64,000 nucleotides of DNA, taken from positions 17,100,903 through 17,164,902 of the forward strand of contig OY747702.1 in assembly GCA_963556495.2 (NCBI GenBank), read 5' to 3'. The DNA is from Valencia hispanica (Eukaryota > Chordata > Actinopteri > Cyprinodontiformes > Valenciidae). The notes under the pieces are model-generated. The model had not been told where the DNA came from and searched no databases. It saw only the letters and a list, made by a program, of their open reading frames with translations. A program made the position numbers and the translations under genes. Positions 15,633 through 28,022 of this stretch are shown piece after piece; the stretch's first letter is position 1; each line of letters begins with the position of its first letter.

Positions 15633-16511
15633 GAAATGTGGAAATCGAGGCGTGTCCTCCAGCCTTTGTGCATCGACAGACTGACATTTTGCCCCGTCAA
15701 ACTTAGCTCAAGATAGAGGCTCTGCGATAACAGGAAACCAGGCGATATGCAATAATATTGGTGAAAGTCACAAATAGGTCTGTCACAATTAACAAGAAAT
15801 CAATTAATTGCATAAATTCAGATGAGATAAGTCTTTCAGCCACGATAATTTCCATTTCTATGCTGTTTTGTTTTCCTCGCATGTTTTCATCTTTCTACCA
15901 AAGAAACTGGATGAAAAAAGGCAAATATGTTCCATATATCCGTAGTGACAGATTAAAATGGGGTGTCTTTGATTTTATTCAAACTGAGTGTTTTTGTTGT
16001 TACTTTGCAGGTTTTGTTTGCAAAACTCCTAACTGGTAGTTTTGCCTGTTTTTCTTGTCTGAGCCAAGTGATTAATATTTTTTGAAGGGCAATTTTGTTT
16101 AAAAAGTTCCATCCATTTTTTTATTGTTTCGGTTGTTTTGTTTATTTATATTGGATATTAAAAATATCTTCCAGTTGCAGCGGTAAATGTTCTTTAGAAA
16201 TGTACGTTTATTGAGTGTTAAGAGGGTGTACATGCATTAATTATTACATCAGTTAAAAATGGTCTCAAAAAAGGACAATATTATCATTTATCACAATAAT
16301 TTCTGGGGCAATTTCTCATCCAAGAAATGTTGTTATCGTGACAGGCCTATTCACGACAAGGATATGACTTCTGAAAAATAAAGAAATAATTAAAAACTGT
16401 TACTTCCTTCTGGCTTTGGGTTAATAGCAACTATAGACCCCAAATTATAAAAACACATCCATAACATCAACAAGAACTTTTTTTTTCTTGCCACTTTCAC
16501 ATAAATGCCCC

Positions 16512-17512
16512 GGGGTCCCATTTATTAAAGCTTGCTTACGCACAAAACGGGGTCTGAAAACTGCGCAAGTCAATTTCTATGCCAAGTTTGAGATTTATAG
16601 AAAAAAAGTGGCGGAAAAATGTGCAAAACTTTGAGCACACCAAGGACCTTGCTTACGAACATTTTGGACGCAGAGGACGCTGGCAGAAAAATATTATGCA
16701 TTTACAAATTATTTCACAGTATGTTCATAAGTACATCTTCAGATTATACAGCAATTACACTTATTGGTGTATTAATTATGATGTGTACAAATATAAATAC
16801 TCCCACTGACACTCCTGCATAATGCTGCATAATGGATGCACTGGGGCTCATTGAAGATCAGCCAGTGGAAGCATCTCTAAATATCTAGGAGTGCTGAAAC
16901 TTATCACGATCTGCTGTAATTTATTTAACTAGCTTTTATTCCAATCTTACTGTTGCTACAAGAAGTGATCACATAATTCAAAAATTTTATTTATTGGTCT
17001 TATTTGTTTTATTGCTTGTGCTGCTGCTTTTATTTTAATATTTTTACTCTTGCTGTCTTGTTATACATTTTCTTACTGCTAACAATATTTTTTGTCTTTT
17101 ATTGTGAAGCACTTTGGTCGACTTTTGGCTGAGTAAAGCTCTATATAGATAAACGTTGATTAATTGATTGATTGAAAAAAAAAAAAAACGGTTTTCCGTG
17201 CCATCGCGTTGTGCTTTCTCCGCCTCTCGGTTGCAATGGTTACCCGTGGAACATCAGCCCAGAATATTCACTAGGCACTTTGCACTGACCGTTTTACGGC
17301 AGAAAGTGGGTGTGTAGGAGGCGGGACATGATCCTAAATCACCTGAGCACATTTCTGTGGAGAGTGGGATTTATAAAGTGGAAATTGCGTGCAGCTGTGT
17401 GTACTCAAAGTTTGATAGATCTAAAAATTACTTGCCGTAAGTAGAAAAAAATTGCTGAGCTTAAGTACGGTTTTAGTAAGGATACTACACAAACTTTTAT
17501 AAATGAGACCCC
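16512..17512. mobile_element. Harbinger-like non-autonomous element
   Basis: The left end reads GGGGTCCCATTTATTAAAG. The right end, reversed, reads GGGGTCTCATTTATAAAAG, giving inverted termini of about 17 bases. This matches a common fish PIF/Harbinger-type non-autonomous family. No clear 3-base target duplication is visible. A LINE-like tail (about 16925-17175) with 'AAGCACTTTGGTCGAC' and TTGATTGATT repeats is inserted inside. Short open frames at 16579-16822 are part of the element, not genes. Confidence 0.6.
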
Positions 17513-17524
17513 AGATCTGTGGTG

Positions 17525-17990
17525 TGATTAACAGCTGTTCTGTCAATAGATTCTCCCACCTAAGCTGTGGATCTCAGCAGCTCCTCCAAAGTCTGCCTCT
17601 CTGATTAAGGCTTTCCTTGCCCTGGTAGTTTAGGTGGATGACTATTTCTCTGTAGGTTTGCAGTTCTACTAAAAGGTTGAACAGAGCTCTGTGAGATATT
17701 CAAACCTTGAGATATTGTTTTATAACCAACCCTGCTTTAAACTTCTCCACATCGTTCTCCCAGACCTGTCTGCTGATTTTCCTAGGTCTTTATGATTGTT
17801 GTTTGTTCTCTAATGTTCTCTAACAAACCTGTGAGGCTTTCACCAAATCGCGGGATTTTAATTAGATTTAAATACAAACAGCTGGACTATGTTTACCAAT
17901 TAGGTGACTTTGGAAGGCCACTGGAAGCATCAGGTTTTTTTTGTGTGGTACCATAGTAAAGCAGGTATACCAGCGATGTGCTGTCAGGCT
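17525..17990 (-). mobile_element. Tc1-like 5'-half fragment
   Basis: In reverse orientation it carries successive blocks of the family's N-terminal coding half and leader: 'GCTGTGGATCTCAGCAGC', 'GATTAAGGCTTTCCTTGCC', 'GAACAGAGCTCTGTGAGAT', 'CCCTGCTTTAAACTTCTCC', 'AATGTTCTCTAACAAACC' and 'AATTAGGTGACTTTGGAAG'. The frame is broken throughout. It directly follows the Harbinger-like element. Confidence 0.75.
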
Positions 17991-18243
17991 GGGCACTGCA
18001 TGCCTACCCCATGCTATTTGTAGAATGTAAGTTTCAACATAAGCCTATGTTCACTTGTTGTATTTCACGCCCCTTACAAAAACCGAATCACTTTAATGCA
18101 GAATGGAAACCCTAGAGCTAAATGTAGTGTAATAGAAATAACTCAGTATCGCTCTCTTCTGGTCAGGCAGGCGGCTGGCTGCATAAGTGAATCAGTCTCT
18201 TTGCGAGCGACACAAAGCTGGGTCTTCCTTTGCATGTCTTACT

Positions 18244-20313
18244 CAGTGGTGGCTCCAGATCTTATTTTCTGCAGGTGCTATGAGGGAGTTTGCCGTTTTC
18301 TTGAGGGCGCTGTGCAGAGGTCCATTAAGTTTCTCTACAACACATTAAACACAGCCTACAGTGTGCCTAATAAATACAGTATATAGACAATCTCTGGCTT
18401 TTCAATGACACCATACAATGACTAGATCAATCCAAACTGTTTTAGAAACTAACTGGGTCTGCAATAGCAAAACTCAATGACAGGTAACAGAGATGGACAT
18501 TTTTTGAAGGAAAATGTACCTGCAAAGCATTAGAGGTTCTGTTTTGAAGCAGAGTCCTATAGATTTTCTGTGAGGTCGTTAATTCAACTGTCCCTGCTGC
18601 TGTTCTTCAGGTAGTTTTTTCCAGCAAGACAACCAGAGAAACTGTGTTCACAACTCACTGATGAACTGGAAATATCAAAGATACAGACCAACTTATGGAC
18701 GTCTAAAAATTCATCTTGGCAATGCTGCATAATATATAAGAACTCCTGAGTGTTAATGGTCCATCCATGCCCTTATTTGTTTTCAGCAAGGTGCTAACCT
18801 GTTGGGGCTCTGCCTCCCTTTTCTCCTCGATGACTATATAGTGATGCAACACAAGCAAAATGCGTTTTTTTGAAACTTTTCTGTTTGGCTTCAAACAGCC
18901 ATGTTGGTTTTCTTTTTTACAAAATCTGTCTTTCTATATGTATGTCATTTTTTGGGGTTGTTCATTCAATTCAATTCAATTCAATTCAATTCAGTTTATT
19001 TATATAGCGCCAATTCACAACAGATGTCATCTCAAGGCACTTAACAAGAAGTTATTTCAATACATTTATACAAACATTCCAATCAGTTAAAAAGTTTCCT
19101 ATTTAAGGAATCCCAGCAGATTGCGTCAGTCATTGGCGTGAGGTTGGGCCCCGTTGAGGCAGACTTTCCAACCACAGCAATCCTTCAGCAATCCCTCATA
19201 CTGAGCAAGCATGTAGCGACAGTGGAGAGGAAAAACTCCCCTTTAACAGGAAGAAACCTCCAACAGAACCAGGCTCAGTAGGAGCGGCCATCTGCCACGA
19301 CCGTCTGGGGGTTTGAGAAGACAGAGCAGAAACACAGAAGGAACAGAAGATCTGATATAAGAGAACTTTCTATGTTACAGAAAGTAAAAAGTTAATAACA
19401 GGACACAGTGGATGTTCAGCCACTGGGAGCATCATCCCAGTCGATGCCCCCCGTCCAACAGGGCATTGCAGCCAAGCAGGATACCAGACCAGGTATATCT
19501 TCTATGGAGAGAAAAACTGAGAGAAAACAAAGTTAACAGTCGAAATAACAGAATGTACTTTAATACAACTGGAGAGTAGTAGGAGAAAAGGAAGTAGCAG
19601 AGTGAAGAAAATTGGTAAGTCTGTCCTCCAGCAGTCTAAGCCTATAGCAGCATAACTACAGAGATAGCTCAGGATGACCTAAGCCACTCTAACTATAAGC
19701 TTTATCAAAAAGGAAAGTTTTAAGCCTGGTCTTAAAAGTAAACAGAGTGTCTGCCTCACGGACTAAAGCTGGGAGCTGGTTCCACAGGAGAGGAGCCTGA
19801 TAACTAAAAGATCTGCCTCCCATTCTACTTTTAGAGATCCTAGGAACTACAAGTAAACCTGCAGTCTGAGAGCGAAGTGCTCTGTTAGGAACATATGGAA
19901 CAATCAGATCTCTGATGTATGATGGAGCTTGATTATTAAGGGCTTTATATGTAAGAAGAAGGATCTTAAATTCTATTCTGGATTTAACAGGGAGCCAATG
20001 AAGGGAAGCTAAAACAGGAGAAATGTGATCTCTCTTTTTAATATTCATCAGAACTCTTGCTGCCGCATTTTGGATCAACTGAAGGCTTTTAATGGCATTT
20101 TGTGGACTACCTGATAGTAAAGAATTACAGTAGTATTCATAACCATATTCATAATTGACTGGTTATTTTATATTAGTTTTGCATTTAGGTTAAATATAAT
20201 CACTGTCAGAATTGATCAAATATTGAATCACATAGAAAAACTTTATTTTCCTTGGGGGTGCTATGTCTGATCCAGGAGGAGCACTCCCCAGCGCACCACT
20301 GGAGCCGCCACTG
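18244..20313. mobile_element. hAT-like element carrying an L2-type LINE
   Basis: The left end CAGTGGTGGCTCCAG and right end CTGGAGCCGCCACTG are inverted repeats (14 of 15). The flanking 8-mers are GTCTTACT (18236-18243) and TTCCTACT (20314-20321), matching 6 of 8 as expected for an old hAT target duplication. No transposase remains. Most of its length is a later LINE insertion (18964-20128). Confidence 0.7.
18964..20128 (-). mobile_element. 5'-truncated L2/CR1-clade LINE
   Basis: The minus strand encodes the C-terminal end of the reverse transcriptase ORF: about 130 codons at 19689-20078, with the family strings NAAARVL, HISPVLASLHWLPV and KILLLTYKALN.QAPSY, then a basic tail ending KTFLFDKAYS. 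This C-terminal frame is uninterrupted. The 3' UTR ends in (TTGAA)n repeats (18964-18993), the tandem tail typical of L2-like elements, instead of poly(A). The 5' end is truncated within the coding region. Confidence 0.8.
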
Positions 20314-20855
20314 TTCCTACTCTCTTATGGATTTGTTAGCGTTGCGCAAACTATTGAAGTACAATTTGATTTGTAGACAAAAAGGGAGACTGTTGAGCTG
20401 ACTTTTACTCTGATGTTGTTTATAGAACATTAAGTTAAAGGTGGGTTGCTAAAATGAGCGGTGCGGCACAGCTGAACTTATTTTCTCAACTTCCTTTTGA
20501 AATAAATTAGAACAACAGATTGAGGGACTTCATTTTCAAAGAAAAAAAAAGAAATAACAACTTTCTGTACATCATGGCCTGTCTTTCCAAAGGCAGAGGT
20601 TGTTCTTGTTTAGGAACATGTGCCTGTGTATTGATTTGACTTCCCTGGTCAATATAGGTATTACTTTGTCATTTTTTACTCTGAGTTGTTTTAAAACTTT
20701 TGCACAGCCCTACTATAATGCACATTCTTATTTTTTATACATTTTATGAGAGCTGTTCAAATCTACTGTCTGTCAAAATTGGAGGGCAGAGTTAAAAACT
20801 ACGCCACCATGAGGCACCACGCGTTTTTTTTACTGTTTGCTGGCTTACCTACTAA

Positions 20856-20923
20856 ACACCAGGTGGCGCTTTTTAAACAGCATTTAGGCATGTAGTGACT
20901 CTAATTTAATGCAAGGTGGCGCC
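20856..20923 (+). promoter_or_regulatory. Two CTCF-core-like motifs in tandem
   Basis: ACACCAGGTGGCGCT (20856-20870) and GCAAGGTGGCGCC (20911-20923) both resemble the CTCF core CCACCAGGGGGCGCT. They have the same orientation and start about 55 bases apart. Consensus match only. Confidence 0.25.
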
Positions 20924-21054
20924 TTTGAGGGCAGGAGCTAGCTGGTGCTGGAAAACGAGCAAACGATCTCCAAAATGCCTTTCTGTACACCTCAAGTCAC
21001 TGCTGGATATAAAGGCTACGCAATCCAGATTTCTGTTTGTTGAAATTTCAAAGA

Positions 21055-21215
21055 AAACTATGTATCATTTTCCTCTCACTTGATAAATATGCTCAACTTT
21101 GCGTTAGTCTGTCACAAACTCTCACTGAATGCAAAGTTTGGTGTAACCTCACAAAATGTGAAGGAGTACAAGGGGTGTGAATACTTTCTACTTTCTACAG
21201 CCCCATATTATGATT
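21055..21215 (+). mobile_element. Tc1-like right-end fragment
   Basis: It holds the family's terminal blocks 'ATGTATCATTTTCCT', 'GCGTTAGTCTGTCACAAA' and 'GGGGTGTGAATACTTTCTA'. No coding part is present. Confidence 0.65.
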
Positions 21216-21639
21216 GACCTACTGACCTTGCTCCTAAAATACAAGCTGACACACACACACCAACACACACACACAGTGCAGATATGGAGTCACCTTTAAA
21301 AATGCCGGTGCAGGTGCAGAGAGGAAGAAAAGCATTTAATCATTTCCTGCTTGTGAGCCTGAGACAGGAAAGCAAGGAGAAATGAACTTGGGCAAAGTCC
21401 AGGATGTTTTCCTAACGTCTCTGTGCCAGCTTACGACAGGCCACACCAGCACCAGCGCACCGCCTCCGCCTGTCTCTGTGGGTCAACTGGAGCGTTAACA
21501 GTCACCAGGCTCCACCCAGTCTACCCCAATATGTCACTTCTAGGCCATCAGGGTCAAGTGCCCGCTCACATGTTGTCTTTTTAAACGCTTACATCTAAAT
21601 ATATGATCTTAGAAATGTGATCTTTTGCTCCTCTAGGGG

Positions 21640-22450
21640 AATCCCAAGTTGTTCCCCGGCCAACAGAGAAACATAGTCCCTCCAGCGTGTCCTTGCTTTA
21701 TTGTGTATCAAGTGTTGTGTATGTTTATTGTGCATAATGTGTAATGTGTGTTTCATGCTGATTTGCTACTTTTACTTTTAATTTCCAATGTTATATTCTA
21801 TGTTTGTTTATTATGCTTTTTAATCACCCAATCATGTAAAGCACCTTGAATTACCCTGTTGTTGAAAGTGTGCTATACAAATAAAATTGCCTTGCCTATC
21901 AATCTTCCGCTACATTTTCCCCCTCATTCATGAACAAGACCCCCAGATACTTATACTCCTCCGCTTAGGAAAGCACCTTGTCACTCGTCCCTTTTCTGGC
22001 TCAAGACCATTGTCTCAGCTTTGGAGATGCTGATCCCCATCCTTGCAAACTGTTCCAGTGAAAGCTGTAGATCATGGTCTGATGAAGCCAACAGAACCAC
22101 ATCATCTGCAAAAAGCAGAGACCTGATCCTTAGGCTATCAAAACGGATCCCCTCAACACCATGACTGCGCCTAGAAATCCTGCTCATAAAAGAGATGAAC
22201 AGAGTCGGTGGCAAAGGGCCACCTTGGCGGAGTCCAACTCTCACAGGAAACGAGCCCGATTTACTGCGAACCAAACTAACGCCAGTAGTACAGGGACCTA
22301 ACAACCGGTATCAAGGGGCCCAGTACTCCGTACCCATGAAGTACCCACCACAGGACTCCCCAACATACACAGTGGAACTCTTCTCCAAGTCCACAAAACA
22401 GATCTAAACTGGTTGGGCAAGCTCCCATGCTGGGGTGTAGAGCTGGTCCA
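21640..22450 (-). mobile_element. Rex3-like (RTE) LINE pseudogene
   Basis: The minus strand (21981-22304) encodes a reverse-transcriptase core: SFPVRVGLRQGGPL.P.LF, then RSLLFADDVVLLASS, which includes the catalytic FADD (normal form F/Y-ADD), then an IS.SKAE.MVLS.K segment. The upstream part continues in another frame around 22300, showing at least one frameshift. At 21640-21690 a further Rex3 block remains. A separate LINE-like 3' tail (about 21692-21896, ending CAAATAAAATTGCCTTGCC) interrupts the copy. Confidence 0.8.
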
Positions 22451-22470
22451 GGCTACTGACAGGCTAGCTA

Positions 22471-22962
22471 TACAGCGGACCCTCACTCATTTGCGGTTCA
22501 GTACTCACTGATTCACCTAGTCGTGGATTTCTGTGGGGAACGTGACTCAAAGTTATTCGCAGATATTCCACCGATTCACAGTTTTTGTTTTGTTTTTTTA
22601 GCGCATTTCTAAAATATTTGAAAGAAATTGCAGCTTGGGAAGCTGCAATACATATATGCACGATGGTACTTGACTCACTATTGGCTGGCGTTAGCAAAGC
22701 AGCCAATCCAGGAGAGCCATTTATTTCTCCTGGTGCTGATTGGCTGTGTGCCCAAGAGCGGAAATAAGGAAGACTGTAAAAATTAGCTTCTGCGGTAGTG
22801 CTTAGACGGTGTTCACTGATTGTATTAATGCATATTAAGATGTAAACTTTTAAAACAGGATGTTATAATCATCTTTAGAGGTGGTCTCAGGTATTGTATG
22901 ATTTTAACTATTCGTGGACAACTGTGCTCGCTAACCCCTGCGAATGCCAGGGGTCCAATGTA
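22471..22962. mobile_element. Tigger/pogo-like non-autonomous element
   Basis: The left end TACAGCGGACCCTC and right end GGGGTCCAATGTA are imperfect inverted repeats starting at TA. The interior has 'TTTGCGGTTCAGTA' and 'CCCCTGCGAATGCCAGG', typical of Tigger-family termini. No transposase frame is left. It sits next to the Rex3-like fragment. Confidence 0.6.
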
Positions 22963-23459
22963 TTTATTTATTGCAAATTTACTTTTTTTTTTTTACTTAA
23001 CAGTATTAATTCAATAATTTGTTTCATTTCCATGCAGTTTCAAGCAAAGATGAACTGAGGGGAACATTTTAAGGGAGAAAAACGTTGAGAATTTGTTTTG
23101 TTTTCAAAATTCAGTTGTCAATAAAAATCATTTTTTATGCAGACTTAAGACTAACAACTAAAAAAAAATGCATTCAAATAGTAGGCCTACCTGCTATCAA
23201 TCCAGGTCATATTAGGTAATATTAATCCCTTCTGCTAGCCTTAATGTTAGACAATAGTTGATTTAACCTACTGTTTGGGTAAAAAAATCAAACCAAGTAT
23301 AGGATACCGTAACCTTGCTGAGTTTAGTCAACCCAGGACCCGACTGGTCTCTACAGAATCCCAGGCTGGGTTCGCAAATGGATCCAAATTGGGTTGTTTT
23401 CAGCCCAGTCGTTTTTTATGGTCTTTTTAAACATGTCCCTAAATACACGGACTCAAACA
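22963..23459. other. Non-coding stretch
   Basis: AT-rich. No gene, repeat or regulatory signal that I can support. Confidence 0.5.
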
Positions 23460-24560
23460 AACACCAACAGGACTGGGGGTTATTATCCTACTCTCTCTCC
23501 CCGGTCTGTGCCCCCTCGTATGCGACTGCGCGTGAGAGAAAGGGAGACCACAGCGCGAGACAGCCACGTTCTCCCAGCCTCCTCGAGCCAGTAACCATGA
23601 CAACGGGATGGCTGGGAGACACGGTTAAAGCTCCATTGAGGCCGGTGTCTATCCTCTAAAATAGACCTTGGTCGCGTTTCAAGAGCGACTTGTCCTCCTA
23701 GAAGCTTTTCTTCCCCTCTTGTCTTCTCCGGGGGGGTTAACACATTCACACACCTCGGAAAAAACAAATCCCACGGCCCCGGGCAGTGCGGTGCGTCGCG
23801 TCTCTTCCAGGCTACATTTCATTAGCTCCAATCATTGCTGTCCCTAAAGCTCAGCGGTGAGAGGAGATAGAAAGCTGCCGTGTTTGGTCAGAGAAAAAAA
23901 GCATAAGGGAATGCAGAGATGCCAAAGCAGAGCCTCCATTAAGACTTAGAGTGTGCGCGCGTGTGTGTGCGCGTGTGTGTGTGTGTGTGTGGGGGGGGGG
24001 GTTAGAATCCAAAAACATCCAATCCAACCCAGCACGCAATGACCGGGTTAACAGAAACACACACACAGCTGCTGCAGCTTAAACTGATGAGACTAAACTA
24101 TCCCCACTCACCGGGAAAAGGCGTCCTGTCAGGAACTGGAAAATGTGAGGCTCCTCGTCTGCTTCTCTACTCGCATACACACCGGGTAATAACTCTGACA
24201 GACGGACTCTTTTACCTCCTCCTCCTCTTCCTCCTCCTCCTCCTCGTTCACGTCCGACGCCGAATGACCGACGCTCGCGGTGTGAGTGTCTCGCGCCTCC
24301 GCTCCGCTCCGCTCCGGCTGGCTGGCTGGGCAAGGGGGCACGCGGGCAGTCCAGGCGGCGGAGCGCGGCTCCTCAGCGGACTGATGAATGGCTGCAGGAA
24401 CGTCCTCCCCTTCTCCTCCTCTCCGTGGAGCCTCAGCTTTTTTTTTTGAGTGGCAGCTCGGCAAAATGGAAAATCTGCTCCACGGACCGCACCAGAGCAC
24501 CCGTCGCTCCTCCCGTGTTCAGAGCGCGGAGTGAACGGCACACGTACCGAGGGCCCGGTT
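23460..24560 (-). promoter_or_regulatory. CpG-rich candidate psd2 promoter
   Basis: This is one of the most GC- and CpG-dense blocks in the window, contrasting sharply with its AT-rich flanks. It includes repeated GCTCC(G) units near 24300-24315, a CTC-repeat and an X-box-like site (GTAACCATGACAAC, 23591-23604). It lies upstream of the leftward psd2 gene and far from the rightward gene. A GT run plus G10 tract (23951-24001) interrupts it. Assignment to psd2 rests on position and the donor at 24215. Confidence 0.5.
24216..24540 (-). other. psd2: Candidate non-coding first exon of psd2
   Basis: On the minus strand GC-rich sequence runs into GAG|GTAAAA (donor at 24215). Joined to the acceptor at 10354, the psd2 frame stays open back into this exon until an in-frame TGA, but no ATG occurs. 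The exon would therefore be 5' UTR. The transcription start is a guess. The poly-Glu-like frame seen here (GAG repeats) is a repeat effect. Confidence 0.35.
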
Positions 24561-26055
24561 GATATCTGACGGATTAGCACAGCACCATCAGTTGTGTTTA
24601 CACACGTGTCTATCTGTCCTCTGTCACTTTGTGATCAAATCTTTTTTAGAGATCGCATGGGGTACCATGAAGTCGTGAAAGGGCTTCAAGATGTCCTCAG
24701 ATCAATTAAGGTCATTGTCTTCACCAGACATTGACACATTAAGAAAAATTAAATTGAATGCAGTTTTTTGGGGGGAACAAATCAATGGGAAAAATCAGCA
24801 TACAGATGATTTACAGGCAGTAATCTAGTACTGTCCAAGGTCTAAAGTCCTGCAGCTGTCATGTTCTGGATGTTGCATTGGTCATGCTGGAGTTGGTTCG
24901 AACAGGAATTTGATGTCTGTGTAGGAAAAAAATGACCTTTGCAACTGTCAATAATACCTGCATGACTCATTTTCAGCTTTGTAGCTTGACATGAATGACC
25001 CCGCAAACACGTGACATACTTAAAATATAAACTGGAAAAACGATTCTAATGAAATCCACCCTTTTGGTTTCTGTGTAATGGTTTATGGTTCCTTTCCCTT
25101 ATTCTCTCAGCCTCGTTTAAATCTTGCATGGACTGGTTAGCACTGCCACTGTATACCAACGGTAAAAATGATAATTGTTTCGAAACCGATAAAAAAAATT
25201 GCATCTAATCAGTCATAAGGTTCAAAGTCTTTTTATTGCGATGCCAGAGAAAGTGCCAGAGTTCTCTCCAGGTGTTTGGTGCATAAAGTAATGCAGCGCT
25301 GCCCCTCCTCCACTTGTTGCTGCACACTGCTTCCCAGCTGGCTGAAAGGAGGAAAGCAACACTTTCCCCATGTTAATAAGAAAGTGAAATTCAGTTTGGA
25401 AATGGTTCCTCTTGCAAAAAACAAACAAACAAAACATAGAATCATGGTGTAGAAATTAAGGGAGTACCACCTGTCACCCTTATTAGCCTTGCCAGCAGCC
25501 CAAGCTAACGACCTGACTATTTCACTGCCTAATATCAGCTTGATGACAAGTAAAACAGGTTTTATACAATGTTTGAAAAGCACTATATTTTTGCCTAAAT
25601 CTATGTTTAACAATCAAGATAATTGTTTTGGAAAACTGCAATAACAATACATTACATGCATATAAAAGCAAATAGATAATTTCACACAACCCAGTTTGAT
25701 ATTTTTTGAATACTTTCCTCTTTCAGTCCTCACTGCTCCCCCATACCTGTTTTACAGTTTCCACTTCAGCGTGTCTTCCATCATTACCTCTCTCAGTAAT
25801 GTCAGACTATTAGATCCACTAATTATTTGAATGATACACATATATACATATTTCATGTCCACAGAAGTTAGTTGTTGTTTTTTTTTTTTTGGTTTATAAA
25901 GACCTTCCTCACTCGCACAACCATTAGTTTAGTTAAGAATGACTTAACACTTGCTGGATCTTATAGTTTTATCTATATTTTGACATAGAGAAATGTTGAC
26001 TCACCATATTCCACCTGCTTTTTCCACATCCTGCTTTTATCAACCCACTCTATAT
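24561..26055. other. Non-coding intergenic stretch
   Basis: No gene supported. It contains the unclassified repeat at 25242-25395. Confidence 0.45.
25242..25395 (+). repeat. Unclassified dispersed repeat, copy 1
   Basis: It shares ordered blocks with 47812-47950: AGAAAGTGCCAGAGTT, GCCCCTCCTCCAC, CAGCTGGCTGAAA and GTTAATAAGAAAGT. I do not recognise the family. Confidence 0.5.
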
Positions 26056-26460
26056 AGTGTCTTTTAAATGTATTCATACCTCTTAAACACTTTGTCCCTT
26101 TCCAACCACAAAAATGAGGTAATTTATTGTGACATTGGGCCTGCAGAAAAACTCTGAAAAATGAATAAAACAGTCATCCCCAAATCTTCTGTTATGGAAG
26201 AGACGCGAGAAGTAGCCTGTTGTGTAAGAAAAACATAAGCAGTCCCCTTTTCCTGTCTGACCAAAGCCTTGGAGGAGACACTGCAAACATGTGGAAGAAG
26301 GTGCTCTGGTCACATGTTAAGTTTTTTTGGCGTGTGAAAATAAAAATCAACATTCCAGGTCACCTGTTATGAAACATGGTGATGAAGGTATCATGGTGTG
26401 TGATATCCTCGGCACAAACAGAGAAGCTGGTCAGGGTTAATGTGAAGACGTTAGGGTTAC
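26056..26460 (+). mobile_element. Tc1-like transposon fragment
   Basis: It holds 'AAACATGTGGAAGAAGGTGC', 'TCTGGTCACATGTTAAG', 'TATGAAACATGGTGATGAAG' and 'AGAAGCTGGTCAGGGTTAA', which are ordered blocks of the central transposase region. The left terminal repeat (AGTGTCTTTTAAATGTATTC, 26057) is degenerate. Stops and deletions are frequent. Confidence 0.7.
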
Positions 26461-27146
26461 TAATCAATACTTTCATCTACTTTGTTAGGATGTAGTTTTT
26501 TATTGTGAAACGCAACACCAAACAAAAGGGATTGACGTATAAAACGTAGCATAATATGGTGTCTCCGTAGTATCCTCACTTATTGGTCACACACGAATGA
26601 ACACTCGCCAGATCTGGTTTTTATTATTAATCTTTGTAATCTATCTCAAGTTCTGCTTCCCAAAGACACTGCCAATATTCCTTCTTTACATGTGGAGCAC
26701 ATTTAAAAAGAGAATCATCGCTGATTAAATCACTAAGGAAGACAGTCATTCATGTGGGCAGGAGAACAAAGATAAATCCCAGTCCTGACGTGACATCTTC
26801 AGTGAAAAGCTTGAGCTAGTATCAGCTGAGCATCTGAGCTTTTGTACTCTATATGTACAAAGTGTGTGTGTATGCGTGCATGCGTGTGTGTGTGTGATCT
26901 GTGGCATAGTCAGGGACATCTGTAAATGAGCTGTCAGAAAGATATTTGCTTTGAGGCTGGAATGAAGCAGCTATGTTGTTTGACAGGGACATTTTTCAAA
27001 CAGAATGTTAAAAATCTCCGCACTACAATGTTATCTGTTAGCATTTCCTGGAAATCGTTGTCTGTACCCTCTTTTCTTGACAAAACTAGACTGTCATACC
27101 ACCTCCATCCTTCCTGCTTTCTCCAAAATGCAGAAACGGCTCAGAT
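26461..27146. other. Non-coding stretch between Tc1-like copies
   Basis: A short GT-rich run (26863-26896). No gene supported. Confidence 0.45.
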
Positions 27147-27650
27147 ACAGCAGCCTCCAAAAGTGTTCAGACCCCTTTGAACTGTTCCACAGTTTATCAT
27201 GTCACTAACAACACAAATACAAAGTAGTGCATTGGTGTGGCAGAACAATGAAATATTACAATATTACAAATATTACAAAAAACTTAAAAGTGTGGTGTGC
27301 ATTTGTATTAAGCAACTTTTATACTAATACCCCTAAATAAAATCCAGGTCAGCTATCTCTTTTATAGTAAACAGAGCCTCTGTGTGTGTGTAATTGAATC
27401 TAAGTATAAATCCTGTTGTTCTGTGAAGGCCTCAGATATATTTTCAGAGAACATTAGTGAACAAACAGCATTATGAAGACCAAAGAACACAGCAGACAGA
27501 TCAGTGAGAAAGTTTTGGAGACGTCAGATAAGAAGATAAGATAAGATAAGATTTTTTTTCACCTGCTTGCAAAATGTTATTTCTGGGAACACTTCCTTGT
27601 CACATTATCCTGCTTTCACCATCTCCACTGTGAAACATGGTGGTGGCAGC

Positions 27651-27952
27651 CAGTGTTGGGGTAGTTACTCAAAAAAAGTAATCCATTACATATTACTCAT
27701 TACTTCTCAAAAAAGTAATCCCTTACATTACTTAGTTACTTTTTTGTAAAGTGACTTAGTTACATTACTAGTTACATTACTCTTGCATTGTTCTAAAACA
27801 TCATAGCTGAAATGAATGCCGAGGTGACTAAAAGAATATTATGACAGAAAAAGTTAGAAAAAAAATCTATACATAGAAACTACAAATACAGCCCACAAAT
27901 ATATTTTAGACACATCTATGTACACATATCTACACATTATACATATATGTGC

Positions 27953-28022
<70 letters not shown>

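Noticed and set aside
24079..24580. Several long frames in the CpG-rich block, one with a poly-Glu run
   Set aside because: GC-rich, stop-poor sequence with GAG repeats. None starts with ATG in the psd2 frame, and an in-frame TGA precedes. Treated as 5' UTR.
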